The notes: a model not told the origin generated them from the sequence alone. Shown: positions 10,193 through 19,339, numbered from the stretch's first letter. The stretch: 64,000 nt of DNA from Antedon mediterranea (GCF_964355755.1 NC_092672.1:25170501-25234500), one strand, 5' to 3'. Numbers and translations: made by a program.

Positions 10193-11034
10193 TATCAACA
10201 TCAAATTATTACGATGAGTTTGGTTTTGCCAAACGCATCGATAAACGAGTCAAGAATGCCGTTGAAAAACTTAGAATTGAAATCGAGAAAGAAATTCGAT
10301 ATGTAGAATCGTGCGTTAGCTATACGTTGTTGCCAAAAACAATTAGTCTCGAGTGTACGGCATCGATTGCAAAACTGTTGTGTTTTGCCGAACGCCGTCG
10401 GTGCATGGCGTCCAAGCAGTACGCGTGTTTCGAGCATTGTAATCTTGATGTTTGGAGTAGAAACCTGCTCGAGTGTATGTTGGCGAATCCGGACAGACAC
10501 GATGAACGCAGAGCGGCAACGTGTACATTTTTTCGTCTCGTTGTCGATCCAAGTACGGTGGTCGATCCGGCAATCATTGGACACGAAACGGCGTTCAGGA
10601 AATGGATGGAGGCGTGTGACGTGGACGTGGAAAGAGTCTGTGACTACGTGAATGGATTGAAAAAAATGACACCGACAACAGAAATAAATAAAAATGATCA
10701 AGTTACAAGCATGTACAAATGTTTATTAATTTGGCACATGTTCTCGTCCATGCCCGTATCGGGAGGTGGTCCGTTAACGATCCATCGATGCGATCTTGAC
10801 GGAATGCCAAGCGCAGACGGACTTTGTTTTCTTTACGATGACAGACGTTTTCTTGTTAAACGCGCTGATCGTGTACTCAATTTCACCTATGAACGTGCTG
10901 TAGAGTCATGCGTGGCCTGGATACGGTACGGTACGCTATCGATGAATTCACCCACTGTGAGGCGTGTACTGTTCCATACTGGCTTCGATGACGATCGACA
11001 TGATATCCCCAAACATGATGGCCAGACGCGATGA
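9550..11034 (+). CDS. Cys-rich protein with poly-His and poly-Ser tracts
   Basis: A 494-residue protein in terminase intron 1, 110 bases after the coiled-coil gene and on the same strand. Near the N-terminus is a CAT/GAC/GAA repeat run giving eight His, then Asp and Glu (about residues 22-39). A CFWCR motif with a following CHH (about 153-168) suggests a zinc site. A Pro/Ser low-complexity linker (about 195-217) separates it from a second Cys-rich half (CFAERRRC, ACFEHC, then scattered Cys). Herpesvirus UL32-family packaging proteins and UL16/UL94 tegument proteins are Cys-rich and of similar size, and UL94 lies in the terminase intron of cytomegalovirus. I cannot decide between these or neither. 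Its 3' end overlaps the convergent gene at 10948 by 87 bases. Confidence 0.8.
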
Positions 11035-11349
11035 CATTTGCGACACGATAATGTTCTGCACTCTGTAATCGATTCCCATCATTACCGTCATGCGAAGTAA
11101 AGTCTCTGTCATGAACATGAGTCTACCCCGGCCACCACCGTAGTAACTCGAATAGTATCTGATGAGAGGATATTTCAGTCCACTGTAGAACGTTATGGCA
11201 AACAGAATTATATTGGACGTCAACAGTTGCTTGTAGCTTATCTTCTCCTTATCGTACGTATTCCCTTGCCAGTTGTATTTCGACGTAAGACTGTACAGAA
11301 CAACGACGAATATCGTAAAAGTCACTATTAACGGCGCAAATGGTTTCAT
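10948..11349 (-). CDS. Small membrane protein with two hydrophobic segments
   Basis: A 133-residue protein from ATG 11349. An N-terminal hydrophobic helix (about 4-22, LIVTFTIFVVVLYSL) could be a signal anchor. A second segment lies at about 45-60 (NIILFAITFYSGL). A Tyr/Gly/Arg-rich loop follows, then a Met-rich amphipathic C-terminal half. It is convergent with and overlaps the preceding Cys-rich gene. It starts 37 bases from the ESCRT-III-like gene, so the two probably share a divergent promoter. Family not recognised; an envelope or egress role is only a guess from its topology. Confidence 0.65.
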   Translation of the reverse strand: MKPFAPLIVTFTIFVVVLYSLTSKYNWQGNTYDKEKISYKQLLTSNIILFAITFYSGLKYPLIRYYSSYYGGGRGRLMFMTETLLRMTVMMGIDYRVQNIIVSQMSSRLAIMFGDIMSIVIEASMEQYTPHSG

Positions 11350-11386
11350 TGTGCGCTATGCTGCCTTATTGCATCAGCACGCAAAC

Positions 11387-11959
11387 ATGTTTGGTAAAAG
11401 AAAAAGAAGAGGCGAAGCCATTGAACAAAAACGAGTAGAATCTATGCGCAACATTGCCGCCATGCAACACACATTCGACGAAAAGACGATGCAAATGCAA
11501 GAAAGTATACAGTCAGGTTTGAAGAATGGAATTGATGCGAAAATGCTGTCGTCGTTGATCAGACGAAAGTTGAATTATGAACGAATGTTGACCACGTCTC
11601 AGAACGCCATGTTAAAGTTGGAGAAAGATGCACTTTCGTCTAAATTACGAACGTTTGACAGGCTGCAATACGATCGACTCAAGGAGGAAGATTACTCTCT
11701 CAGAAAATCAGAGAAGAGCATGAATCCCAATAGGATATGTTCACTTTTAGGAAGCGTTAACAACAGACGACTTAGACACAATACTGCAATGGATTCAATT
11801 CGAGGATTGTTGGACGATGATGATGATGATGATAGCAGCGATGAGGACGAATTGAATGATGATGACAATACATTGGCACGTGAGCTCGTCGACCGAGAGA
11901 TTTGTAATAAACTTGTCAACTTGCCCGAACCACCTAATCGCTCAAAAGTACCTTCTTGA
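11387..11959 (+). CDS. ESCRT-III (Snf7/CHMP)-like protein
   Basis: A 190-residue protein. I choose ATG 11387 because it gives a short basic N-terminus (MFGKRKRRGEAIEQKR) like Snf7/CHMP4 proteins and drops an unlikely 38-residue extension. Helices rich in Lys/Arg/Met/Gln follow (about 20-110, including IRRKLNYERML). After these come an acidic stretch (about 143-163), and a C-terminal tail with DEDEL, ELVDREICNKL and LPEPP. A basic helical core plus an acidic autoinhibitory C-terminus and a Pro-containing MIM2-type motif is the ESCRT-III plan, and the length fits (about 190-230). ESCRT-III filaments drive membrane scission. The alphaherpesvirus tegument protein pUL51 has been shown to adopt an ESCRT-III-like fold, so this may be a host capture or a recognisable relative of that protein. 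Confidence 0.6.
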   Translation: MFGKRKRRGEAIEQKRVESMRNIAAMQHTFDEKTMQMQESIQSGLKNGIDAKMLSSLIRRKLNYERMLTTSQNAMLKLEKDALSSKLRTFDRLQYDRLKEEDYSLRKSEKSMNPNRICSLLGSVNNRRLRHNTAMDSIRGLLDDDDDDDSSDEDELNDDDNTLARELVDREICNKLVNLPEPPNRSKVPS

Positions 11960-11980
11960 TAATAATAAAAAAAAAAAAAT

Positions 11981-13087
11981 CTAAAGAACAAATTTGTCTT
12001 CTTCTTCTTCTTCTTCTTCTTCTTCTTCTTGTATACGTTTACACGTTACGCACATTGTTCGAGAAGTTATCTCACTGCAAGTAGGGCACGAACGCATCAT
12101 TGCCAAATCGGGCTGTTTAACTGTCAATCGTACACCGGCACCGTCCAACGACAGAGAAGCCAATCTTCTCGAATGACAGTTGTAACAGGTGGGTAAGAGA
12201 GAATTCTCGTCGATATACATCCCTTTTGTCGGTGGCCTGTTCTTCAGATCTACGTAAGTTAAAATTATATAACAGTAGCGACAAAAAACAATCGATTCTG
12301 ATCCAAATGCCGCTGGATTGTGATCGTAAAAGAATTCTATCTGAGAGCATCGTTTCTGAACAAACATTATGCTCTTCATCTCGGATAGTTCATCTTTGCT
12401 TAATAACGACAGCGCTTGAGTTATGAGCGAAACAGAGTATTTCTCATTGCGCGTTTTGTTTAAAAGTAGAACGCATTCTACCAGTGCATTTGATCGATTC
12501 GGTATGGCAAACATTAGATTGAACGGCCAACTGGACTTTGTAAACTCCAAAATTGTTTTCATCATCGGATGCAACGGTTTTCTTTTCACATGATTCAATT
12601 GGAACAGAATGCATTTGAGAATGGCTGAATCGTGTATTCTGTCGGTTAAGGGCACCACAAATGATGACCGTTTTCGCGTCTGGTGGTGGTGGTGGTGGTG
12701 GTGGTGGTTGTTGCGTCGGCGACGACGATCAGCTTGCATCCATTGCATTAACTCATCAAAATTTGTTATGTAGGCAGCAATGTGTCTGTGATACGGCCGA
12801 GCGAGTGTATCGAGAAAATAGTAGACGAACGCCGTTTTGGGCGTCATGCTATCATCATCATCATCACCACCACCACCACCGATAGATACGGCCGCATCGA
12901 AATGACGTCGCTGTTGCTCGTTGCATCGTTCCAGTTTATTTTTGTACGATGTTTTCGATGCTGTGCCAATGCACGCGCCTATCAAATTGACAAGTTTCAC
13001 GTGATGGCTGGTGGTGGTGATGGACGTGTTTTTGAAAATGTACGTTAAACCGGCAAGGAACGTTGGATAGGCCTCGGAGCGACTCAT
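11981..13087 (-). CDS. Protein with four C-terminal CxxC motifs
   Basis: A 368-residue protein from ATG 13087, lying just inside terminase intron 1 (the donor is at 13114-13119). Low-complexity inserts occur as Gly/Asp (about 70-80), poly-His (about 128-136) and a C-terminal poly-Glu run. The C-terminal 100 residues hold four CxxC pairs: CRYC (about 269), CYNC (about 301), CPTC (about 334) and CVTC (about 346), consistent with two zinc sites. The beta/gammaherpesvirus late-transcription proteins of the UL49/ORF66 family also carry several conserved C-terminal CxxC motifs, so this is a candidate partner of the UL92-like gene; that is inference. It runs on the same strand as the terminase and may share its 5' transcript. 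Confidence 0.8.
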   Translation of the reverse strand: MSRSEAYPTFLAGLTYIFKNTSITTTSHHVKLVNLIGACIGTASKTSYKNKLERCNEQQRRHFDAAVSIGGGGGDDDDDSMTPKTAFVYYFLDTLARPYHRHIAAYITNFDELMQWMQADRRRRRNNHHHHHHHHQTRKRSSFVVPLTDRIHDSAILKCILFQLNHVKRKPLHPMMKTILEFTKSSWPFNLMFAIPNRSNALVECVLLLNKTRNEKYSVSLITQALSLLSKDELSEMKSIMFVQKRCSQIEFFYDHNPAAFGSESIVFCRYCYIILTYVDLKNRPPTKGMYIDENSLLPTCYNCHSRRLASLSLDGAGVRLTVKQPDLAMMRSCPTCSEITSRTMCVTCKRIQEEEEEEEEEEDKFVL

Positions 13088-13119
13088 GATGCAAAAAAAA
13101 TAAAAACAACAATACTCAC

Positions 13120-13815
13120 GTTTGCCGTGTTTGCTTTGCTTCTAAAGTTTGCCGTCGTGCCCGTAGACTGCAACACTTGTACTCCATCCGGAACACCTTT
13201 GAACGTGAACGCGTATCGTCGTTGAGCCATCTCCAATAGACGAATGACGTCTTCTCGATTGGTACGCGCGCAGTTCAAATCCTGAGCCCAGTTAACGACG
13301 GATATACTATTTTCGTGTACAAGAAGAGATGCCACCACAAGTTGACCGGCGCGATTCTTGCCGCTACGTCGAGGCACTCTGACAACCGTAAACTTTCTAT
13401 TGAATTCGTCTATCTTTCTAGCGGCAGAATGTCGTACGGCCGGATGCCATCGAGCCGGTTCGGTCATCGACTGTGCCTCCTCGTCGGACAGTACGCCGAG
13501 TATGCAAAGTGATGGAATTCTCAGCTTCGACGCTCGATCTCCAAACACTTTGTTGAATCGTCCAGCTATGACAGCGTTACACATTTCCTTCTGAAACGGC
13601 TCTAATCGTATGTTACTTTGGCGACACAGAAACTCTAGAGTTGACTTGACGTTGCTTACGAACGTTAGACATTTTTTGTCCATGTCCGCCGTTGCTGCAT
13701 TATTGTCGGCAACGCATTCACTCAACGGTTTCAGGACGCATAATCCAAACGAATGGCGCTTTCGTTCTTCTATTCTATTGCATATGGTACGCATTTGTCG
13801 CTGGTGGGAAATCAT
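13120..13815 (-). CDS. Terminase large subunit, exon 1 (ATPase, Walker A)
   Basis: First exon of the packaging terminase motor, 232 codons from ATG 13815 to a consensus donor (GTGAGT, 13114-13119) in phase 0. The Walker A-type loop is VRVPRRSGKN at about residues 145-154, in the position of the herpesvirus VPRR-x-GK motif. The residue after Lys is Asn rather than the usual Thr/Ser, which is odd for a P-loop. The exon ends in a segment (TTANFRSKANTAN) equivalent to the region just before Walker B. Joined to 2635-3201 and 1203-1736 the protein is 598 residues, somewhat shorter than vertebrate herpesvirus terminases. It cuts and pumps concatemeric DNA into capsids in the nucleus. Reading through the donor adds only 11 residues before a stop. 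Confidence 0.88.
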
Positions 13816-13915
13816 CTTCTCTTCCTCTTTTTTTTTTCCACGTGGATCACGTCAATGCACGAAAAGAAAAAAGTTATTAACGTTTAAACGACATGTCTTT
13901 AACAATTAACAAACG

Positions 13916-15221
13916 ATGATGATGATGTTGTTGTTTATGTTTCTATTTTTTTTAAATTGCGATGGCAAGGTGATACGTCACGGAAAGCCATACGGTCAAC
14001 TTGCGAACGGTAACAGAACGCTGATATGTTCAAGCGAGAGTATGTTTAACATAGAACGAAACGGAGAGTTTGCGTGTCCAAACTCGGAGGGAGAATACGA
14101 GGTGCTGGACATGATAACAACCGACAGACAAAGTAACGTTACCGTTTTATTTGACGATGAGTCGACGTTCAACGTGGACCTTAACACTAGACTGGAATTT
14201 GATTTGTCTGCAAACAAAAGCAAGGTCGACTATCGACAGCAGATGTCTGCGTCGTTTTACATTAAATTGAACGAATCGAGAGATGGGCAAATTCTGTACA
14301 GCAACAGTGACAAAGATTACATGTTTATACGAATTTTGGACAGTCGACTGGCTGCCACATTTGATCTTGGCTCGAAACCGTTGACGGTGGTGAGTCGAGA
14401 GAACGTTTTAGTTGGAAAATGGTATCATTTCACCGTTAAACGAGTTGGATCGTGGGCCAGAATCGTAACAAACGGTCTGTTCGGACCTTGGTCGAGTGTA
14501 CACGGAAACTACACTCGCCTCGACACAAACAATCTGTACGGCATAGGTGCGTCCGATACGTTCCCATCGGTGAGCGCGTGTCTCGCTTTGTTCCAGTTCA
14601 ACGGTAAACGCCTCTTACCGCAGAATCTGAAGACGTGCAAAGTAACTGAGCATCAGCAGCAGCAACGAGAACGTGGCGCTACTGCAACGCAATCTGTTAG
14701 CAGGGCAAATTTACTAAAGGGTGAACGTGCATTTCACTTATCTCACGCCGTTTCTACTACTTTTCAATGGCCTAGTGACGTCGACTATCAGGACAGAGTG
14801 TTCTTATCGTTTTACATAAAACTAAACAAAGACGCCGATGGACAGATTCTGTACAGCAGTGGCAACGAGGATTATATGTTTTTGGGTATCGTCGACGGTC
14901 GATTGAACGCTACATTTAACATGGGTTCTGGATCGCTGACAGTTGTCAGCGATCATGTGCTCGTTGTCGAAAATTGGTATCATTTCGACGTTTCCAGAAT
15001 CGGTAATCAGGCTAGAATTGATTCGGATTTCAACGTCGGTGGCTGGACAAAGCTGAACGATACGATGGGCGGTACCAGCCTCGATTTGAACGGTACATTT
15101 CATTTGGGCAGTACCAATAGAACACAGTCGATAACCGGTTGCATAGCATCCTTTCAGTTTAACGGATGGTTACTGCAACCCAACACGGTTACAGACTGCA
15201 CATTCAACGAAAATGATGATG

Positions 15222-15252
<31 letters not shown>

Positions 15253-17116
15253 AAACGCACGGGCAACGACAGCAGATCATACGGTTTCATTGATCGGCGA
15301 TTGGAAGATGAAGTTGACGAACGATTCTTGTTATGCATTCGATATCGATCCGTACGACCTGTACACGTTCAATGAAACGGTGAACGTAAAATTCTTGTTG
15401 AAACTCACGAAAAAAGAAGACGGACAAATCATGTATTCCAACGTGGTGAACAACGCCGAAGCGTTCGGACCGTCCGTCTTGATAGAAGACGGCCATTTAG
15501 TCGTAGAGTTGCGTAGCCGCGGCTCTTCGGCAACAGCAAAGTCGAAAACGGCTCGACTTAGCAGCATCGAAAAACTTGCGATACGAGAATGGTACCAGGT
15601 GTTGATAAAACGGAAAGGAAATCAAGTGTACTTGTCGTTGAATACGGCCTTTGACGAATGGGCACAAGTGACGAAAAGGTTTACGCCCAACGATGTGGTG
15701 ACAACGCTTAAGGTGGGCGCAAGTGATACTTTAAAGTCGATTGTAGGTACAGTGACAATGTTGAAAGTAAACAATCTTCAATTACAACCGAGTATAGCCG
15801 AAACGTGTACACACGATGATGATGTCGTCGACGAGGATACGTTCATGACGACACCGTCTGCACCGCCACTCGAGTCTGCATTCAGAATTGACTTGAAAAA
15901 GAAATCTTGTCGTTCCTTCACCGTTCCCACTTTGAATCGTATAGAAAACACAATGGTCATCGAATTCTACATTAAACTGGATACGGTGGACGAAAAACGA
16001 CAAATACTACTGTATGAATACAGTGCCGACGTACGAATGTCAATTGTTGTCGTACCGGGAGGACGATTGAAGTTCAGTTTTGTGTCTTTGTCGCGTATGA
16101 CTGTCATCAAAAACATCGGACGAATGACGCAGGGTACTTGGTATCAATACACTCTCGAATTGGTCATGGGGTTTGTACGCTTGTCTTCAAACTCGAAGGT
16201 GGTTAGTCGATGGCAACGGCTACCGTCTGAATTTAAGTCCCCTTACCGACAGGATGGTGTGTTTATAATTGGCGCAAACAATCGTTTACCGTCGATCGAT
16301 GGAACTATCGCCGATTTCACCATCAACGGATGGACGATGGATTCTTTGAATCTTCGCACTGATTGCAACGACGGCCCGGCCGTCGTTGACAAAATTGAGC
16401 CAGAGAATATGATTTTACGCGACGTAGACACCAGGATAGACTATCAATTATGGTACGAACCGTCGTCATCGAAAAGTTTCTTTTTGAATCAAACAGACTG
16501 CGTCAAGCTTACAACACCGCCGTTGATGATCGATAAAGCGTCAGTCTCTTTTTACTTTATATCGCTAAGAAATTCCGGCAACATTTTAAGCTATCAGAGT
16601 GATACGACAAATTTTAACGCGCGACTCGTTGACAATTATCTACACGTTATATTCAAATCACCTTCCGGCCTTCGTGTTCAGATTATAAGCACGCAACAGT
16701 ACATCACGAATACATGGGCGTATGTTGAAGTTTACAGAAATAGACTGTACGTTCGATGTAAGTTCTCCGGTTACATACAAGAAGAAAAGTTACCCACCGA
16801 CGAGTTCAACACCGTTTCAACTACAAAGAATGCGACTACAGTGATTGTTGGAAAGGTAGACGAAGAAAGTAATTCTATAACCGGTGTCATAGCCGCTCTG
16901 TACATAAACAAGGCATTATACAAAGTGCAGGATGCTTATTCGTGCATCATCGACATACCTACCACCACCACCACTACAGCAGCAGCAGCAGCAACGAATA
17001 CCTCTATACACTCGTCTGACCAACTGCGTGGTGCGTCATCCACCTCCTCCTCCGGTTATAACATTTCATCGAAAATATTATGTTTATCTCTGTTGTTGTT
17101 GTTCATATTTCAATAA
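13916..17116 (+). CDS. Surface glycoprotein with five laminin-G-like domains
   Basis: A 1066-residue membrane protein. It has an N-terminal signal peptide (MMMMLLFMFLFFLNC) and many N-x-S/T sites. Five repeats of a laminin-G-like fold follow, at about residues 105-235, 285-415, 465-620, 665-815 and 860-1030. Each opens with a strand like ASFYIKLN/LSFYIKLN, then a DGQILYSN hairpin, a KWYHF/NWYHF/EWYQV strand near the middle, and ends with an FQFNG or equivalent strand and a conserved Cys. Asp/Glu and Thr/Ala linkers separate some domains. A short C-terminal hydrophobic segment (ILCLSLLLLFIF) with no cytoplasmic tail fits a GPI signal or minimal anchor. Laminin-G domains bind glycans and receptors in host matrix proteins, so an attachment role is likely. 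Several ATGs stand in a row at 13916-13927. Confidence 0.8.
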
Positions 17117-17226
17117 TAAATATTATGTACAATATAATATCTCTCATCGTCGTCGTCGTCGTCGTCATTACTTGCAATGATAACATAGAAACACCAATTT
17201 TTTAAACTTTTTTTTTTATTACTATA

Positions 17227-17479
17227 CTACCAACATCGTGATCCGCCATAGGCAATAATGGCGATAGTTATATACATATCGTTCAACAAATCTCCAATTG
17301 AGCCTATCAAATTTACGTTATTTTCTGATATGAAATCTAGATGTTCCAACTCGATAAAGAGCTCAAACGAATTGTTTATCCGTTTTATGTGTTTTCTTGG
17401 CATGTAGCTTTTCAGAAGATTCTTCAATTCATTCACTTGCTCTTTATCAATATTTGAAGCAATATCAACAAGCATACGT
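17227..17479 (-). CDS. Two-DED FLIP-like protein, exon 2 (second DED)
   Basis: Second exon, following an acceptor TTTTCATCTAG (AG at 17480-17481) in phase 2, which matches the donor of exon 1. It encodes a second death-effector-type six-helix pattern: RMLVDIASNIDKEQVNELKN (helices 1-2), then LLKSYMPRKHIKRI, FELFIELEHLDFI and NVNLIGSIGDLLNDM, ending shortly after in a hydrophobic tail. No caspase domain follows. Two tandem DEDs and nothing else is the plan of viral FLIP proteins, which block caspase-8 activation at the death-inducing complex. Confidence 0.72.
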
Positions 17480-17586
17480 CTAGATGAAAATAGATAAAAT
17501 AATAATAATAAGATTCTGCTGACCATATTAAAAAAACAAAAAAAAAAACAAAAGAAAAAAAAACCAAATATCAATATTAAACTTAC

Positions 17587-17912
17587 CTATACCGTGAGAT
17601 GATAGGCATCGCTTTTTTCTGCAAGTATCGTTCTACTCTACACGCCATTTCAATCTCGCCTATATTACCCAGCAGTTCTTCGAGTAAGTTTAAGTTCATT
17701 TTTGATACTTTCTTCATGCCTTCAAGACGAGAAACTAATTCAATGAATGAAGAGATTTCATCAAATTCTTCATAGCGAAGACCGATCGTTTTATCGAGAC
17801 ATAAGTATTTGAGTTTACAGACATCAGTTTTTGTCAGTGCACTGTCTAGTTCGACAATCAATTTGCTATAGGTTGCGTCAGTAAATGTCTTGCTATCGTT
17901 ACCTGCACCCAT
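17587..17912 (-). CDS. Two-DED FLIP-like protein, exon 1 (first DED)
   Basis: First exon from ATG 17912 (good context ACCATGG; the frame extends upstream only to a TTG) to a GTAAGT donor at 17581-17586. The total product is 192 residues, typical for a viral FLIP. DED1 spans about residues 14-92: YSKLIVELDSALTKTDV, LKYLCLD, FIELVSRLEGM and NLNLLEELLGNIGEIEM, matching the hydrophobic pattern of FADD/caspase-8/FLIP DEDs. A TTTATATT TATA-like box sits just upstream. A decayed second copy lies about 600 bases away (18390-18850), keeping the same intron position. It could be a virus-captured host gene or a host gene; its place among viral genes and its two-DED-only form favour the former. Confidence 0.75.
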
Positions 17913-17959
17913 GGTGAACAAATATAAACTGACTGATTTTCTCTCTCTCTCTTAAGTAG

Positions 17960-18064
17960 TCGAAAGTGGCCATAGCAGCTGCAGTTGTCATTGTTTTCGT
18001 TTGTATACTGTTTGTGATGACGAAAGTTATGACAAAACGGTTGTATTCGATGTATTCGTTCTGA
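17960..18064 (+). other. Exon-like ORF with transmembrane segment
   Basis: Directly after a polypyrimidine run and AG (CTCTCTCTCTTAAGTAG, ending 17959) an open frame of 34 codons begins with SKVAIAAAVVIVFVCILF, a clear membrane helix. A short basic tail (TKVMTKRLYSMYSF) and a stop follow. It has no ATG in a useful place. It looks like a terminal exon that would give a membrane anchor and cytoplasmic tail to a plus-strand gene. The nearest upstream plus-strand gene is the laminin-G glycoprotein, which lacks a cytoplasmic tail, but no matching donor was established. Confidence 0.35.
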
Positions 18065-18389
18065 AAAGAACTGTTGAGTTTCTCGACGTTTCGATCAATA
18101 TGCTTTGATCGTCTTCAGGAGTGAGAATGCAGAAAGTCGAGGAAACTTGGAATATAAGTGGAAAGGGTGGGACTGGTGTGAAAGCCAGAAACAATGGCAA
18201 GTTCACACAATGGGAGGGATTGAAACTGGCTGTTTCTCATGAACAATAGTGAAGTGTTTCTGATAGGTGTGAAAAGCAAGATGAGACAAGCTAAAAACAA
18301 TAGCATTGTCTCAAAGTTGGGTGTAGACTGGCCAAAACATAGACCATGTGACAAAGTTCGTCTAAACCCGGTCACTGCTGATATTATAT
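18065..18389. other. Non-coding stretch, probable repeat remnant
   Basis: No convincing gene. The sequence ACGTTTCGATCAATATGCTTTGATCGTCTTCAGG contains an inverted GATCAA/TTGATC pair, resembling the ends of dispersed invertebrate retroelements. The rest has no recognisable coding signal. Confidence 0.35.
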
Positions 18390-18850
18390 GATAATTGTTT
18401 TATTCCTTTCCAATTTTTTCGAGAAAAGATGTATCCCATTTTCTCCATCACACTAAACAGCTCAATTGAATTCTCAAAAAAATTCTGCTGTTGGTAATTC
18501 GGCTTTTAGAAACCGCTTTAAAATATTCATGTCACTCTCTCCCATTTCAGATGCAATATGAATTGTCATACGTCTGTGGGGTAAACGAGAAAGATTTTTT
18601 TTTTTGTAAGGTGAGACGTAATCTGTTGTTGTTGCATACTGTTTTATTTTAGCAGCCATACACCCATGTCCTATCAACTCAAATAGTTCTATAAGCAATC
18701 CTAGCTTCTTTTTTTTTGTTACAACAAATCTCGTTTCTAAAGTCTGTAAAATATATCGTTTGCCTTTTTCATATTCTCCAATTCTCCACGATGTAGACCG
18801 ATATCTGGACATACAAGAATCATTGCTGAACTTGAGCGGATGCAAACAGA
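18390..18850 (-). pseudogene. Broken second copy of the two-DED gene
   Basis: Minus-strand translation shows a DED1 end (LGLLIELFELIGHGCMAAKIKQY), then an acceptor (TTTACCCCACAG, exon from 18573) followed by RMTIHIASEMGESDMNILKR. That aligns with the exon 2 start of the intact gene, and even the ACGTATG at the splice junction is the same. A frameshift in a T/A run near 18480 breaks the second DED; after it the other frame continues with IELFSVMEKMGYIFSRK. The DED1 start is poorly preserved. This is a tandem duplicate that has decayed, with its intron still present, so it arose by DNA duplication and not by retrotransposition. Confidence 0.6.
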
Positions 18851-18920
18851 GAAACGAAAAAAAAAAAAAAAAAGAAATCAATGCTGCTGTTCTTAGTTTG
18901 GCAACAGATTTGGGAAAGAC

Positions 18921-19202
18921 ATGCGAATTGAATTGACTAAACACAATAACAGACTTGATAAAATAATTGGTCAATATCAAGAGACGTATGCGTCACTTGA
19001 ACAATCTTATAATCTTCTAATACTCCCGATATTCCTGAATTAGTTTTTGATGATTATGCAGCTGTAGAAGACGGTAAGTAATTTGGATGAATTATTACAA
19101 TGTCCTCGTTGTCTGAAAGAGTTTAATTTCATAGAACATGTTCAGTTAGTTGATCACTTAGATACATGTGATGTTGATGAATACAATAATCCTATCTTAT
19201 AA
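18921..19202 (+). pseudogene. Broken coiled-coil / CCHC zinc-finger gene (optineurin/NEMO-type)
   Basis: From ATG 18921 a frame reads MRIELTKHNNRLDKIIGQYQ... with a coiled-coil look, then meets a stop near 19041. The next frame continues TPDIPELVFDDYAAVED. A further shift leads to NLDELLQCPRCLKEF..., whose Cys and His residues fit a C-x2-C-x14-H-x3-C zinc finger, and a stop at 19202. Coiled coil plus a C-terminal UBZ-type finger is the ending of optineurin, NEMO and TAX1BP1-like adaptors that read ubiquitin in NF-kB and autophagy signalling. Two frame breaks make it a pseudogene, unless unseen introns account for them (a GTAAGT lies at the second break). Confidence 0.4.
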
Positions 19203-19339
19203 AATCTGTGCTGTTTTTGTTTTTTTGTTTTTTGTTTCTTGCTAACAATCATTAATCAATAATAAAAGAAATTAACAGAATCTATACGATCTAATCGATA
19301 ACAATAAAGTGCATTTGGTAATCTAAACGGGTATGTATG

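Noticed and set aside
9983-10306. Plus-strand frame with a long poly-His run
   Set aside because: Shifted reading of the same CAT/ATC repeat inside the 494-residue Cys-rich gene.
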